DNA from: Serratia proteamaculans
GTDB taxonomy: Bacteria > Pseudomonadota > Gammaproteobacteria > Enterobacterales > Enterobacteriaceae
Reading direction: 5' to 3'
DNA: 64,000 nt
Assembly (NCBI RefSeq): GCF_008830365.1
Contig: NZ_WBKI01000001.1
Location: forward strand, 1,054,001 to 1,118,000
Shown: positions 55,591 through 64,000 of the stretch, in pieces
Numbering within the stretch: position 1 is the stretch's first letter
How the letters are laid out: each line of letters begins with the position of its first letter
Notes under the pieces: model-generated
What the model was told of the DNA's origin: nothing
The model's database searches: none
The model's input: only the letters and a program-made list of their open reading frames with translations
Translations under genes and position numbers: made by a program

Positions 55591-57495
55591 CTAGCGCTCT
55601 GCCTGCAAGAAGGCAATTGCCTGGGCGATATCACGGGTACGTGGCGTCGGCGGCAGGCTGTTGAGGAACACTTCGCCATACGGCCGCATCACCAAACGGT
55701 TATCGCAGATCACCAGTACGCCGCGATCGTCGGTATCGCGGATCAGACGCCCAACGCCCTGTTTCAGGGTGATGACCGCATCCGGCAGTTGCACATCGTT
55801 AAACGGATCGCCACCGCGTAACCGACAATCTTCAATCCTCGCTTTCAACAGCGGGTCTTCAGGCGAGGTAAACGGCAGTTTGTCGATGATCACGCACGAC
55901 AAAGCATCGCCACGCACGTCCACCCCTTCCCAGAAGCTGCTGGTCGCCACCAACAACGCGTTACCGGATTCAACAAACTGCGCCAACAGTTGGCCCTTAC
56001 TGGTTTCCCCCTGCAGCAGGACCGGCAAGGTCATGGTCGCACGGAACTCTTCCGCCAGTTCGCGCATCATCTGGTGTGAGGTACAGAGGAAGAAACAGCG
56101 GCCGTTATTGGCCTCAATCAGCGGGCGCAGCATACGCGCCAGTTGCCGAGCGCCACCCGGCTGATTCGGTGACGGCAAAAAGCGCGGTACACACAGCAAT
56201 GCCTGTTTGGCGTAGTCGAACGGGCTGGCCAGCAGCAAGGTTTTGGCCTTGTTCAGGCCAAGGCGCTCGGTAAAGTGCCCCATTTGTTCATTAACCGACA
56301 GGGTTGCCGAGGTGAAGATCCAACTGCCCGGTTTCTCGTCCAACAGTTCACGGAAACGATCGGCGACCGTCAGCGGCGTCAGCGCCAGGACAAAATGGCG
56401 TGAGTTGCACTCATACCAGTAGCTAAAACCCGGTTCATTGACCTCTTTCAAACGTTTGAGGCGCGCACGATACAGCGTGGCACGCTCGAAGGCGGCATCC
56501 AGCAGGGCCGAACGGCCCAGGGACAGTTTGACCACGTCGTAACACAACTCCAATGCATCATCGAGCAGCAGTAAGGCACGTTGCACATTGGGTTGGCTTA
56601 GTACCTCGCGCAGATTGCCACGAAACCCCGGCTCCCCCAGCATCAAGCGGAAGTCCTGCGTGCTTTGGCTGAGGCGGTCGGCGCTTTTTTGTAACTGGGC
56701 CGCGTCACGCACTTCGGTGCGGTAGGCAATGGAAATGTCTTTCGCCAAATCCAGTAGTTGGCGGCTGGTCAGCTGTTTGCCGAAATACTGACTGGCAATA
56801 TCCGGGATCTGATGCGCTTCATCGAAGATCATCACATCGGCCTCGGGGATCAGTTCGGCAAAGCCGCCCTCTTTCACCACCATGTCCGCCAGGAATAAAT
56901 GGTGGTTCACCACCACCACGTCGGCATCCATGGCACGGCGACGCGCCTTGACCACAAAGCAATCTTTATACAGCGGACAATCGCTGCCCAGACAGTTATC
57001 GTTGGTGCTGGTCACCAGCGGCCAGACGAAGCTGTCTTCCGCCACGTCGCTGCAGCTACTGATGTCACCCTCTTTGGTCATTGATGACCATTTACGCAGA
57101 TGGACCAGATCGATCAGCGCCTGTCCTGCCAGCTCACCACCGGCCATCGACTGCTGTTCAAGACGTTCCAGACACAGATAGTTGGATCGCCCCTTCAACA
57201 ATGCCATCTTACCTTTGTACTTCAGCGCTTTGGCGACGGTGGGCAGATCGCGTGCATAAAGCTGATCCTGCAGCGCTTTTGAACCGGTGGAGATAATCAC
57301 TTTGCGATCGGCCCGCAGTGCCGGTGCCAGGTAGGCGAAGGTTTTACCGGTGCCGGTGCCCGCTTCGACCACCAACTCCTGCTTGAAGTTAATGGCTTCG
57401 GTAACCGCTTCCGCCATCTGCCGCTGTGCTTCACGCGGTTTGAAACCCTTGATTGCCTGCGCCAGGGCGCCGTCTGTTGCGAAATCGTCTGTCAC
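55591..57495 (-). CDS. yoaA: YoaA, DinG-type ATP-dependent DNA helicase
   Basis: YoaA is an XPD/DinG-like Fe-S helicase linked to replication-fork repair with HolC. The 634-residue protein has Walker [15 protein letters not shown], a four-cysteine Fe-S region (CSDVAED then [13 protein letters not shown]), the DEAH box FDEAHQIPD and the late [14 protein letters not shown] motif VI. It probably forms an operon with tsaB (80 bases apart). Divergent from yoaB, as in E. coli. Confidence 0.95.
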   Translation of the reverse strand: MTDDFATDGALAQAIKGFKPREAQRQMAEAVTEAINFKQELVVEAGTGTGKTFAYLAPALRADRKVIISTGSKALQDQLYARDLPTVAKALKYKGKMALLKGRSNYLCLERLEQQSMAGGELAGQALIDLVHLRKWSSMTKEGDISSCSDVAEDSFVWPLVTSTNDNCLGSDCPLYKDCFVVKARRRAMDADVVVVNHHLFLADMVVKEGGFAELIPEADVMIFDEAHQIPDIASQYFGKQLTSRQLLDLAKDISIAYRTEVRDAAQLQKSADRLSQSTQDFRLMLGEPGFRGNLREVLSQPNVQRALLLLDDALELCYDVVKLSLGRSALLDAAFERATLYRARLKRLKEVNEPGFSYWYECNSRHFVLALTPLTVADRFRELLDEKPGSWIFTSATLSVNEQMGHFTERLGLNKAKTLLLASPFDYAKQALLCVPRFLPSPNQPGGARQLARMLRPLIEANNGRCFFLCTSHQMMRELAEEFRATMTLPVLLQGETSKGQLLAQFVESGNALLVATSSFWEGVDVRGDALSCVIIDKLPFTSPEDPLLKARIEDCRLRGGDPFNDVQLPDAVITLKQGVGRLIRDTDDRGVLVICDNRLVMRPYGEVFLNSLPPTPRTRDIAQAIAFLQAER

Positions 57496-57628
57496 GCTAT
57501 CTCTCTGCCGGTGTAATTCAGCGTTGATTATGCCAATCCTGCCGCGCGGCTACCACCGACTTTATCATCAAGCATTTCTACCGGAGGCTGTGATACCCTT
57601 AAGGTGATGATGATATGGAGATAACTGA

Positions 57629-57973
57629 ATGAATATCGAACGAATTGATCCGGACCAGCGTTGGTCAGAAGCCGTGGTTCACAACGACACAGTTTATTAC
57701 ACCAGCGTGCCGGAAAATCTGGATGATGACGCCACTGCGCAGACCGCTAACGCACTGGCGGCGATTGATGTGATCCTGGCCCGGGTGGGTTCCGATAAAA
57801 GCCGGGTGCTGGACGCCACTATTTTTCTGGCCGACGGTGCCGACTTTGCTGCAATGAATGCGGCCTGGGATGCCTGGGTGGTTGCCGGTAGCGCCCCAGT
57901 ACGTTGCACTGTGCAAGCCAAACTGATGAACCCGAAGTACAAGGTTGAAATCAAAATTATTGCCGCGCTGTAA
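57629..57973 (+). CDS. yoaB: YoaB, RidA/YjgF family protein
   Basis: A 114-residue RidA-family protein (Rid subgroup other than canonical RidA). It keeps the trimer fold and the Arg in APVRCTVQAKL near the C-terminus, used by RidA enzymes to bind imine carboxylates. The substrate is unknown. GGAG precedes ATG 57629. Confidence 0.92.
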   Translation: MNIERIDPDQRWSEAVVHNDTVYYTSVPENLDDDATAQTANALAAIDVILARVGSDKSRVLDATIFLADGADFAAMNAAWDAWVVAGSAPVRCTVQAKLMNPKYKVEIKIIAAL

Positions 57974-57976
57974 AGT

Positions 57977-58009
57977 AAAAAAACCGCAGACGATAACGCC
58001 TGCGGTTTT
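57977..58009. terminator. Bidirectional terminator between yoaB and mdtI
   Basis: AAAACCGCAG and CTGCGGTTTT, ten pairs around a ten-base loop, with A-rich and T-rich flanks. It serves the two convergent transcripts. Confidence 0.85.
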
Positions 58010-58031
58010 ATTGGGTGTCACCGGCTGCTGA

Positions 58032-58361
58032 TTAAGCCAGTTTGATGATCACCATTCCCGCCAGTAACAGCACCAAACCGATCCAGCCTTTGGCATTCAG
58101 CCGTTGACCGAACAGGATCCAGCCGGCTGCGATGGTCGCGGCAATACCGAAACCGCCCCACAATGCATAGGCAACCGACAAATCAATCCCCTTCACTGCC
58201 TGCGCCAGCGCACTGAACGCCCCCAGCACCGACAACAAAGACAACAGACCCAACCAAACCTTGCGGAAGCCGTCCGACATTTTCAGGAAAATGTTGGCAA
58301 TAATCTCCAGCACGATCGCCAGCCCCAGAAACGCGATGTGGTACAACTCAAGCTGTTGCAT
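58032..58361 (-). CDS. mdtI: Spermidine export protein MdtI (SMR family)
   Basis: MdtI with MdtJ forms a heteromeric small multidrug resistance exporter for spermidine. The 109-residue protein equals E. coli MdtI: four membrane helices, the conserved Glu in [12 protein letters not shown] and the helix-3 segment [21 protein letters not shown] use the ATG at 58361, inside the end of mdtJ, giving a 14-base overlap and so translational coupling. Confidence 0.95.
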
Positions 58362-58716
58362 GGTTGTCACCTCGCGGAGTGGCCTGTTTGCGTGGCTTGC
58401 GGGTACCGGACTTGACCAGCATGATACCGGCAATCAGGGTGACCAGACCCAACAGTTTCAACGCCGAGATCGGTTCGTCAAACCACATCACGCTGAACAG
58501 GGTAATAAACAGAATGCCAATGCCTTCCCACAGGGCATAAGCAACCCCCAGAGCAACGCGTTTAACCGCCAACGACAGCATCACATACGACGCGGTGATC
58601 ATCACATACATCACAATATGGCCGGTCATGCCGCCGCTGACGCTGGCGTATTTCATTGACAGGGTACCGATAATTTCGGTCACAATGGCCAAACCTAAAA
58701 AGATCCAATAAATCAT
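58348..58716 (-). CDS. mdtJ: Spermidine export protein MdtJ (SMR family)
   Basis: The partner subunit of MdtI. The 122-residue protein has four helices, the conserved Glu in [14 protein letters not shown] and [19 protein letters not shown], with a basic C-terminal tail. I use the ATG at 58716 with GGGAGAG upstream; the frame extends ten codons further. It is preceded by a 400-base leader region with its own promoter and short ORFs. Confidence 0.95.
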
Positions 58717-58916
58717 GATTTCTCTCCCAAACGGCGAATAACGCACGCTAAGGCATATTTATCCCGATTTATCTCGTCGGACAGGCGCAACGAGGCGCTG
58801 ACGACGCAGAGATCCCTGGGGATAAACTGACCCAAACGTAATAAAAATGTTTGCCCGGCTACGCGGAATGACGGAGGACTGAGCCTGTCACCAGCACCGG
58901 TTAAGGGAGAAAGACG
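58717..58916 (-). other. Untranslated leader between the small ORFs and mdtJ
   Basis: 200 bases on the mdtJ side of the leader, without a coding region. C-rich stretches alternate with short inverted repeats such as CGACGAG. The length and C-richness would suit Rho-dependent attenuation, but no intrinsic terminator is seen. Confidence 0.4.
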
Positions 58917-59015
58917 CTATAGCTCGCTGCACCAGTGATGCTCACTGGCAAGGATGGCAGACAGGAAAAGCTGGCAAGTAGAGGTTCTGAGGGTAATTCC
59001 ATTAGTTGTCATCAT
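58917..59015 (-). CDS. Possible leader peptide of mdtJI, 32 residues
   Basis: ATGATG at 59010-59015 opens MMTTNGITLRTSTCQLFLSA and runs to TAG at 58917-58919, ending EHHWCSEL. AGAG lies eight to nine bases ahead. It overlaps the stop of the preceding 34-residue frame by ATGA and sits 200 bases before mdtJ. I recall that E. coli mdtJI is preceded by a regulatory upstream ORF (mdtU) needed for spermidine induction; this could be its counterpart, but I cannot verify sequence similarity. Confidence 0.4.
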   Translation of the reverse strand: MMTTNGITLRTSTCQLFLSAILASEHHWCSEL

Positions 59016-59116
59016 AAGTATTCTCTATTCTCAGCCGCACATAATCTTGTTACACGGAGTGCGATTTGCCCAATATCCTCATCAAGTAAAATTTTCAACT
59101 GAGATAGTTGTACCAT
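59012..59116 (-). CDS. Possible first leader ORF of mdtJI, 34 residues
   Basis: ATG at 59114-59116 opens MVQLSQLKILLDEDIGQIAL and ends ENREYL at TGA 59012-59014, overlapping the next ATG. The promoter predicted at 59124-59151 would start transcription only two or three bases before this ATG, so the mRNA would be nearly leaderless for this frame and no ribosome-binding site exists. Translation is therefore doubtful unless leaderless. Confidence 0.3.
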   Translation of the reverse strand: MVQLSQLKILLDEDIGQIALRVTRLCAAENREYL

Positions 59117-59123
59117 AGCAATA

Positions 59124-59151
59124 ATTATAAAGCAAACCGCTGTTTTCGCAA
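59124..59151 (-). promoter_or_regulatory. Promoter of the mdtJI leader
   Basis: On the minus strand TTGCGA (59151-59146) and a perfect TATAAT (59129-59124) are 16 bases apart. The start point would be near 59117, about 400 bases before mdtJ. It is the clearest sigma-70 promoter in the region. Confidence 0.65.
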
Positions 59152-59200
59152 AAAGGATAAAAAAACAGTTTAAAAATAATAAAGTTAACTAATTTAAAAA

Positions 59201-59229
59201 TAAAAAAAAGACCCAACAAGTCGTTGAGC
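59201..59229 (-). terminator. Intrinsic terminator after eda
   Basis: On the minus strand GGCTCAAC, loop GACTT, GTTGGGTC (two wobble pairs) is followed by eight T. It lies about 55 bases past the eda stop and just before the mdtJI promoter. Confidence 0.8.
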
Positions 59230-59282
59230 CTTCGTTTAAGTTGGACCGACCCAATAATCGGCGACCCCAGGCCCGGCGCAGG

Positions 59283-59924
59283 TTACGCCGTAGCGCCGTT
59301 AACTGCGGTTCGCGCCAGTTCAGTGATGCGGGCGTAGTCACCATTTTCCAGCGCATCGGCTGGCACCAACCAGGATCCACCGATACACAGCACGCTTTTC
59401 AGCGCCAGGTAATCACGGTAATTGTTCGGTGTAATACCGCCGGTCGGACAGAAACGCACTTGCGGGAATGGGCCGCCGATCGCCTGTAGTGCCTTCACAC
59501 CGCCGTTGGCTTCCGCCGGGAAGAACTTGAACTCCCGCAGGCCATGATCCATCCCCAGCATCAACTCTGAAACGGTGCTGATGCCCGGAATCAATGGAAT
59601 GGTACCTGCGGTAGCCGCTTTCAGAAGCGACTCTGTCAGGCCTGGGCTGATGGCAAATTGCGCACCTGCTTCGGTCACCGCCTGCAACTGCTGTGGGTTA
59701 AGCACCGTACCGGCACCGATAATCGCCTCCGGCACCTCAGTGGCGATAGCGCGGATCGCGTCTATGGCACAAGCGGTGCGCAAGGTGACTTCCAATACTC
59801 GCACGCCACCGGCTACCAGCGCCCTGGCCAACGGCACCGCATGTTCCAGCTTGTTGATCACAATAACCGGAACTACCGGGCCTGCGGTCAGGATCTGTTC
59901 TGCGCTGGTTTTCCAGTTTTTCAT
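59283..59924 (-). CDS. eda: KDPG/KHG aldolase
   Basis: Eda cleaves 2-keto-3-deoxy-6-phosphogluconate to pyruvate and glyceraldehyde 3-phosphate, in the Entner-Doudoroff and uronate pathways. The 213-residue protein equals E. coli Eda, with the catalytic Glu in RVLEVTLRT and Schiff-base Lys in [14 protein letters not shown]. It lies directly downstream of zwf, but edd, which stands between them in E. coli, is absent. A zwf terminator separates the two genes. Confidence 0.96.
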   Translation of the reverse strand: MKNWKTSAEQILTAGPVVPVIVINKLEHAVPLARALVAGGVRVLEVTLRTACAIDAIRAIATEVPEAIIGAGTVLNPQQLQAVTEAGAQFAISPGLTESLLKAATAGTIPLIPGISTVSELMLGMDHGLREFKFFPAEANGGVKALQAIGGPFPQVRFCPTGGITPNNYRDYLALKSVLCIGGSWLVPADALENGDYARITELARTAVNGATA

Positions 59925-60040
59925 CGTTACTTCTCCATTACTTACGGGTTATCAATGGCACGCCCCTGCCACAGGGCTCCGCATCTAAACGCGGGCGTCC
60001 GGCCGTACCCCAAGTGATGTTGTGCCCCGGAACTGCAGGC

Positions 60041-60069
60041 AAAAAAATGCCGGCAGATAATCTGCCGGC
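60041..60069 (-). terminator. Intrinsic terminator after zwf
   Basis: GCCGGCAGA, TAA, TCTGCCGGC: nine perfect pairs with a seven-base A run on the left, a T tract on the minus strand. It starts eight bases past the zwf stop. Confidence 0.85.
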
Positions 60070-60076
60070 CGGGTCA

Positions 60077-61552
60077 TTATTCGAACTCGTTCCAGGAACG
60101 GCCATCGCGGGTGATCATCGCCACCGAGGCAACCGGGCCCCAGGTGCCGGACTGATACGGCTTCGGCGCTTCGTTATCCGCTTTCCAGGCGTCCATGATG
60201 GAGTCCACCCACTTCCAGGCTTCTTCCACTTCATCCCGGCGCACAAACAGCGCCTGGATGCCACGCATGGTCTCCAGCAACAGGCGCTCATAGGCATCAG
60301 CCACGTGCTCCTGGTTGAAGGTCTCTGAGAAACTCAGATCCAGCTTGGTAGTTTGCAGACGGTGTTTGTGATCCAGCCCCGGGACCTTGTTCAACACCTG
60401 GATCTCGATGCCTTCATCCGGCTGCAGACGAATGGTCAATTTGTTCTGCGGCAACTGCTGGTAAGAATCGCTGAACAGGTTCAACGGCGGGTTCTTGAAG
60501 TAGACCACTACCTCAGAACATTTGGTCGGCAAACGCTTACCGGTACGCAGGTAGAACGGCACGCCGGCCCACTGCCAGTTGTCGATATCGACACGGATGG
60601 AGACGAAGGTTTCAGTATTGCTGCTTTTGTTCGCCCCTTCCTCTTCCAGGTAGCCCGGTACCTTTTTGCCCTGTACGAAGCCGGCGGTGTACTGGCCACG
60701 TACCGTGGTTTCACGCACATTGGTCTGATTGATGCGACGCAGTGAGCGCAGAACCTTCACTTTCTCATCACGAATGCGGTCAGTGCTCAAGTCCGCCGGT
60801 GGTGACATGGCGATCATGGTCAGAATTTGCAGCAGGTGGTTCTGGATCATGTCGCGCATCTGGCCGGCCTGGTCAAAGTAGCCCCAGCGCCCTTCAATCC
60901 CCACCTCTTCCGCCACGGTAATCTGCACGGAGTCGATGGTGCGGTTGTCCCAGTTGGAGGCGAACAGTGAATTGGCAAAACGCAGCGCCAACAGGTTCAA
61001 CACCGTCTCTTTACCAAGATAGTGGTCAATACGGTAAACCTGGCTCTCGTTGAAGTACTCCGCAACCTGATCGTTAATCACGCGGGAAGACGCCAGATCG
61101 GTACCGAGCGGTTTTTCCATCACTACGCGCGCCGGATCGTGGTTCAACTTGGCTTCACCCAAGCCTTTGCAGATCGCGCCGAAGGTGCTTGGCGGCATGG
61201 CAAAGTAGTTAATGGTGGTGCGATGCTTCTGATCCAGCATTTTGCCCAGTTTGGCAAAGTTCTTGCTGTCGTTCACATCCAGGTTGCAGAAATCCAGGCG
61301 CGCGCTCAGCGTGGCCCAAAGTTCGTCATCCAGTTTTTCTTTCATAAAGGTGCCAAGCGCTTCCTTGACCACCTTGGTGTAGGCTTCTTTATCCCACTCG
61401 GCACGGCCGACGCCGATAATACGGGTATCCGGGTGGATATGACCGGCTTTCTCTAACTGGTACAGGGAAGGCAACAGCTTACGACGCGCCAAATCGCCTT
61501 TCGCTCCGAAAATAACCAGGTCACACGCCTGGGCTGTAGAGGTTACCGCCAT
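60077..61552 (-). CDS. zwf: Glucose-6-phosphate 1-dehydrogenase
   Basis: Zwf makes 6-phosphoglucono-lactone and NADPH, opening the pentose phosphate pathway. The 491-residue protein equals E. coli Zwf, with the NADP motif FGAKGDLARRKLLPSLYQLE and the active site RIDHYLGKETV. Of two near ATGs I use 61552 (MAVTSTAQ), six bases after GAGGAG; the ATG at 61558 directly abuts it. A HexR box lies 26 bases upstream of the start. Confidence 0.97.
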   Translation of the reverse strand: MAVTSTAQACDLVIFGAKGDLARRKLLPSLYQLEKAGHIHPDTRIIGVGRAEWDKEAYTKVVKEALGTFMKEKLDDELWATLSARLDFCNLDVNDSKNFAKLGKMLDQKHRTTINYFAMPPSTFGAICKGLGEAKLNHDPARVVMEKPLGTDLASSRVINDQVAEYFNESQVYRIDHYLGKETVLNLLALRFANSLFASNWDNRTIDSVQITVAEEVGIEGRWGYFDQAGQMRDMIQNHLLQILTMIAMSPPADLSTDRIRDEKVKVLRSLRRINQTNVRETTVRGQYTAGFVQGKKVPGYLEEEGANKSSNTETFVSIRVDIDNWQWAGVPFYLRTGKRLPTKCSEVVVYFKNPPLNLFSDSYQQLPQNKLTIRLQPDEGIEIQVLNKVPGLDHKHRLQTTKLDLSFSETFNQEHVADAYERLLLETMRGIQALFVRRDEVEEAWKWVDSIMDAWKADNEAPKPYQSGTWGPVASVAMITRDGRSWNEFE

Positions 61553-61577
61553 GTTCATCTCCTCGTTGCAGGATATT

Positions 61578-61592
61578 TGTAATTTTCTTACA
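61578..61592. promoter_or_regulatory. HexR box upstream of zwf
   Basis: TGTAATTTTCTTACA agrees with the HexR palindrome TGTAAT-N3-ATTACA apart from one inner base. It lies in the zwf promoter region. HexR is known to repress zwf in several gammaproteobacteria and is released by KDPG. Confidence 0.75.
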
Positions 61593-61905
61593 TTACTAAT
61601 GTACTCTCTTTAACTACGGCCAGTAAACCCGGATCAAAAGCAGAAAAAAAGCCCCAGAAATTGCAGTGTTAAGCGCTGTCGGTGGTATTTGCCGCGGACC
61701 AAACTAAAAACTGTAATTTTCTGTCTTTTTTGACGCCCTTTTACCATTATGAAAGTTAGACACAGGTCATGTTCTGATGAAAAAACTCTGCATACCCTCT
61801 GTCGACACTGCCAACGGTTACCAGCACGTAGTATATTTTCACTAAACCGGCATTGATTTCTCCTTTGATTGAAATCGACATACCCTATGAGTGGACTCTC
61901 GTTAT
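61593..61905. other. zwf-hexR intergenic region
   Basis: 313 bases without a gene. A partial HexR-like half-site (TGTAATTTTCTGTC) lies at 61712-61725, which might allow autoregulation of hexR. No clear promoter pair is seen. Confidence 0.4.
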
Positions 61906-62778
61906 ATGAATACGCTGGAAAAAATCCAGAGCCATCTGGAGCTGCTGAGCAAATCTGAACGGAAAGTCGCTGAGGTGATCCTGGCCTCCCCGCAGACCGC
62001 CATTCACTCCAGTATCGCGACGCTGGCCCGCATGGCGGACGTTAGCGAACCCACCGTCAACCGCTTTTGTCGCCGTCTCGATACCAAGGGTTTTCCCGAT
62101 TTTAAACTGCATCTTGCCCAAAGCCTGGCCAACGGCACCCCGTACGTAAATCGTAACGTGGAGGAAGATGACAGCGTTGCTTCCTATACCGGTAAAATTT
62201 TCGAATCTGTAATGGCCAGTCTCGATACAGTAAAGGCAAATTTGGATATTGCAGCAATCAATCGTGCGGTTGACCTGCTCACCCAGGCAAAAAAAATCTC
62301 TTTCTTCGGTTTAGGCGCCTCGGCGGCCGTCGCCCACGACGCCATGAACAAATTTTTCCGCTTTAATATCCCGGTGGTCTATTTCGATGACATCGTCATG
62401 CAACGCATGGGATGCATGAACTCCAGCGAGGGAGATGTAGTGGTGTTAATCTCTCACACCGGCCGCACCAAAAACCTGGTGGAAATGGCACAGCTGGCGC
62501 GTGAAAACGACGCCACAGTCATTGCCATCACCTCACGTGATACCCCTCTGGCGCAAGAGGCAACCCTGGCATTGTTGCTCGATGTACCGGAAGATACCGA
62601 CGTTTATATGCCGATGGTGTCACGAATTGCGCAATTAACGCTCATCGACGTTCTGGCCACCGGATTTACCTTGCGCAGGGGGGCCAAATTCAGAGATAAC
62701 TTGAAGCGGGTCAAGGAAGCGTTGAAAGAATCGCGCTTTGATAAGGGGGCAGTCATCCCCAACAATTTCGACTCGTAA
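61906..62778 (+). CDS. hexR: HexR, RpiR-family regulator of central carbon metabolism
   Basis: HexR binds KDPG and controls zwf, edd-eda, pykA and, in some species, gapA. The 290-residue protein has an N-terminal helix-turn-helix (ASIATLARMADVSEPTVNRF region) and a C-terminal SIS sugar-phosphate domain (FFGLGASAAVAHDAMNKFF; LISHTGRTKN). I use ATG 61906 (MNTLEKIQ) rather than the ATG at 61891. It stands between zwf and pykA, both with HexR boxes. Confidence 0.95.
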   Translation: MNTLEKIQSHLELLSKSERKVAEVILASPQTAIHSSIATLARMADVSEPTVNRFCRRLDTKGFPDFKLHLAQSLANGTPYVNRNVEEDDSVASYTGKIFESVMASLDTVKANLDIAAINRAVDLLTQAKKISFFGLGASAAVAHDAMNKFFRFNIPVVYFDDIVMQRMGCMNSSEGDVVVLISHTGRTKNLVEMAQLARENDATVIAITSRDTPLAQEATLALLLDVPEDTDVYMPMVSRIAQLTLIDVLATGFTLRRGAKFRDNLKRVKEALKESRFDKGAVIPNNFDS

Positions 62779-62878
62779 CCGATGTGAAAAAAACTGTCGT
62801 TCAAAATAGTCTGAACGGCGGCATTAGAGGCAGTACCCTGTTAAAACGCTCATGCGGGTAACCCGAGTGAAATATCAG

Positions 62879-62893
62879 TGTAGTAAAATTACA
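62879..62893. promoter_or_regulatory. HexR box upstream of pykA
   Basis: TGTAGTAAAATTACA fits TGTARTNNNAYTACA fully. It lies 73 bases before the pykA ATG, where it could control the pykA promoter. Confidence 0.8.
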
Positions 62894-62966
62894 TTTCACT
62901 CCTGGTTTCGTTATCCGACGTTATCGCAACACCAATAATTTGCTTCACCAGTCAACGGAGTAATAC

Positions 62967-64000
62967 ATGTCCAGACGGCTCAGAAGAACCAAAATTGTTA
63001 CCACCCTGGGTCCGGCTACTGACCGCGACAATAATCTGGAAAAGATCATTGCCGCCGGCGCTAACGTAGTTCGGCTTAACTTTTCCCACGGCACGGCAGA
63101 AGACCACCAGATTCGCGCTGACAAAGTGCGTGAAATTGCTGCCAAGTTGGGACGTCACGTCGCTATTCTGGGTGACCTGCAAGGGCCGAAAATTCGCGTT
63201 TCTACCTTTAAGGAAGGCAAAATCTTCCTTAACATCGGCGATAAATTCCTGCTTGATGCCAACATGTCCAAGGGCGAAGGCGATAAAGAAAAAGTCGGTA
63301 TCGACTATAAAGGCCTGCCTGCCGACGTGGTGCCAGGCGACGTACTGCTGCTGGATGACGGCCGCGTACAGCTGAAAGTGCTCGAAGTTCAGGGCATGAA
63401 AGTGTTTACCGAAGTGACCGTTGGCGGCCCGCTGTCCAACAACAAAGGCATCAACAAGCTGGGTGGCGGCCTGTCCGCTGAAGCCCTGACCGAGAAAGAC
63501 AAGGCCGATATTGTCACCGCGGCAAAAATCGGCGTCGACTACCTGGCAGTTTCCTTCCCGCGTACCGGTGAAGACCTGAACTACGCCCGCCGTCTGGCCC
63601 GCGATGCAGGCTGTAACGCCAAGATCGTGTCCAAGGTGGAACGTGCCGAAGCCGTCTGCAGCGACGAAGCTATGGATGACATTATTCTGGCCTCCGACGT
63701 AGTGATGGTAGCCCGTGGCGATTTGGGCGTCGAAATCGGCGATCCGGAGCTGGTCGGCATCCAGAAAAAACTGATCCGTCGCGCCCGTACGCTGAACCGC
63801 GCCGTGATTACCGCAACCCAGATGATGGAGTCGATGATCACCAACCCAATGCCGACCCGCGCCGAAGTTATGGACGTGGCGAACGCCGTGTTGGATGGGA
63901 CTGACGCCGTGATGCTGTCTGCTGAAACTGCGGCAGGCCAATACCCGGCAGAAACCGTGGCGGCTATGGCACGCGTTTGTCTGGGCGCTGAGAAGATCCC
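62967..64000 (+). CDS. pykA: Pyruvate kinase II (3' end cut by window edge)
   Basis: PykA converts phosphoenolpyruvate and ADP to pyruvate and ATP. About 344 residues are visible, starting [20 protein letters not shown], with the K+/metal loop [15 protein letters not shown], the catalytic region KVERAEAV and [11 protein letters not shown], and the family signature ATQMMESMI. The sequence follows E. coli PykA (AMP-activated form), not PykF. GGAG precedes the ATG by seven bases. Confidence 0.97.
   Translation, partial: MSRRLRRTKIVTTLGPATDRDNNLEKIIAAGANVVRLNFSHGTAEDHQIRADKVREIAAKLGRHVAILGDLQGPKIRVSTFKEGKIFLNIGDKFLLDANMSKGEGDKEKVGIDYKGLPADVVPGDVLLLDDGRVQLKVLEVQGMKVFTEVTVGGPLSNNKGINKLGGGLSAEALTEKDKADIVTAAKIGVDYLAVSFPRTGEDLNYARRLARDAGCNAKIVSKVERAEAVCSDEAMDDIILASDVVMVARGDLGVEIGDPELVGIQKKLIRRARTLNRAVITATQMMESMITNPMPTRAEVMDVANAVLDGTDAVMLSAETAAGQYPAETVAAMARVCLGAEKI

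Overview
The window is chromosomal DNA from an enterobacterium, most likely Serratia of the proteamaculans/liquefaciens type. Most proteins are near-identical in length and motif to E. coli housekeeping proteins. The single-domain family 18 chitinase at 13859-15136 has its catalytic Glu at residue 159 and a Met226/Tyr228 pair, the residue numbers I recall for Serratia proteamaculans ChiD. Gene order follows the E. coli backbone in blocks: rssA-ychJ-purU-tyrosine tRNAs; ynjH-topB-selD-ydjA-sppA-ansA-pncA; yeaC-msrB-gapA-yeaD-mipA-yeaG-yeaH; dadX-dadA-spoVR-fadR-nhaB-dsbB-ycgN; ycgM-ycgL-minCDE; rnd-fadD-yeaY-tsaB-yoaA-yoaB; and zwf-hexR-pykA.

Layout. 1-2.8 kb: partial rssA, ychJ, purU, then two identical tRNA-Tyr genes and a repeat field containing an orphan tRNA 3' end. 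2.8-10 kb: LOG-family nucleosidase, xthA, nudG, and a leftward chain selD-selU-topB-ynjH with overlapping ends, preceded by ydjA. 10-22.8 kb: sppA, ansA-pncA, chiD, yeaC, msrB, gapA, yeaD, mipA, and yeaGH behind a well-spaced sigma-54 promoter. 22.8-37.2 kb: an accessory stretch with several small membrane proteins not on the colinear backbone (39 aa, 29 aa, a 52-aa YqaE/Pmp3 protein, a 58-aa GhoT/OrtT-like protein), a PfpI/DJ-1 protein, an alpha/beta hydrolase, a GNAT acetyltransferase, the ferrioxamine-type receptor foxA, a RyhB small RNA with its own Fur box, and a four-gene peptide/metal ABC transporter with a fused permease behind a Zur-like operator. 37.2-50.8 kb: dadAX, spoVR, fadR, nhaB, dsbB, a candidate small RNA, ycgN, a CsbD/glycine-zipper protein, ycgM, a lytic transglycosylase, ycgL, minCDE. 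50.8-64 kb: rnd, fadD, yeaY, tsaB, yoaA, yoaB, mdtJI with a long leader holding small ORFs, eda, zwf, hexR and the 5' part of pykA.

Functional links. Iron: FoxA and RyhB stand together under separate Fur boxes. Carbon flow: HexR sits between two HexR boxes, one before zwf and one before pykA, while eda is present without edd. Fatty acids: fadR lies in the same window as fadD, which has a 15/17 match to the FadR operator. Stress: YeaG kinase, YeaH and SpoVR, thought to work together, are all present but about 18 kb apart.

I read the sequence by eye. Homology statements rest on recalled family sequences, not on searches. The strongest less-expected items are the RyhB gene next to foxA, a second candidate small RNA beside dsbB carrying an ArcZ-like seed, the orphan GhoT/OrtT-type gene, the Zur-like operator on the fused-permease transporter, and the mdtJI leader ORFs.
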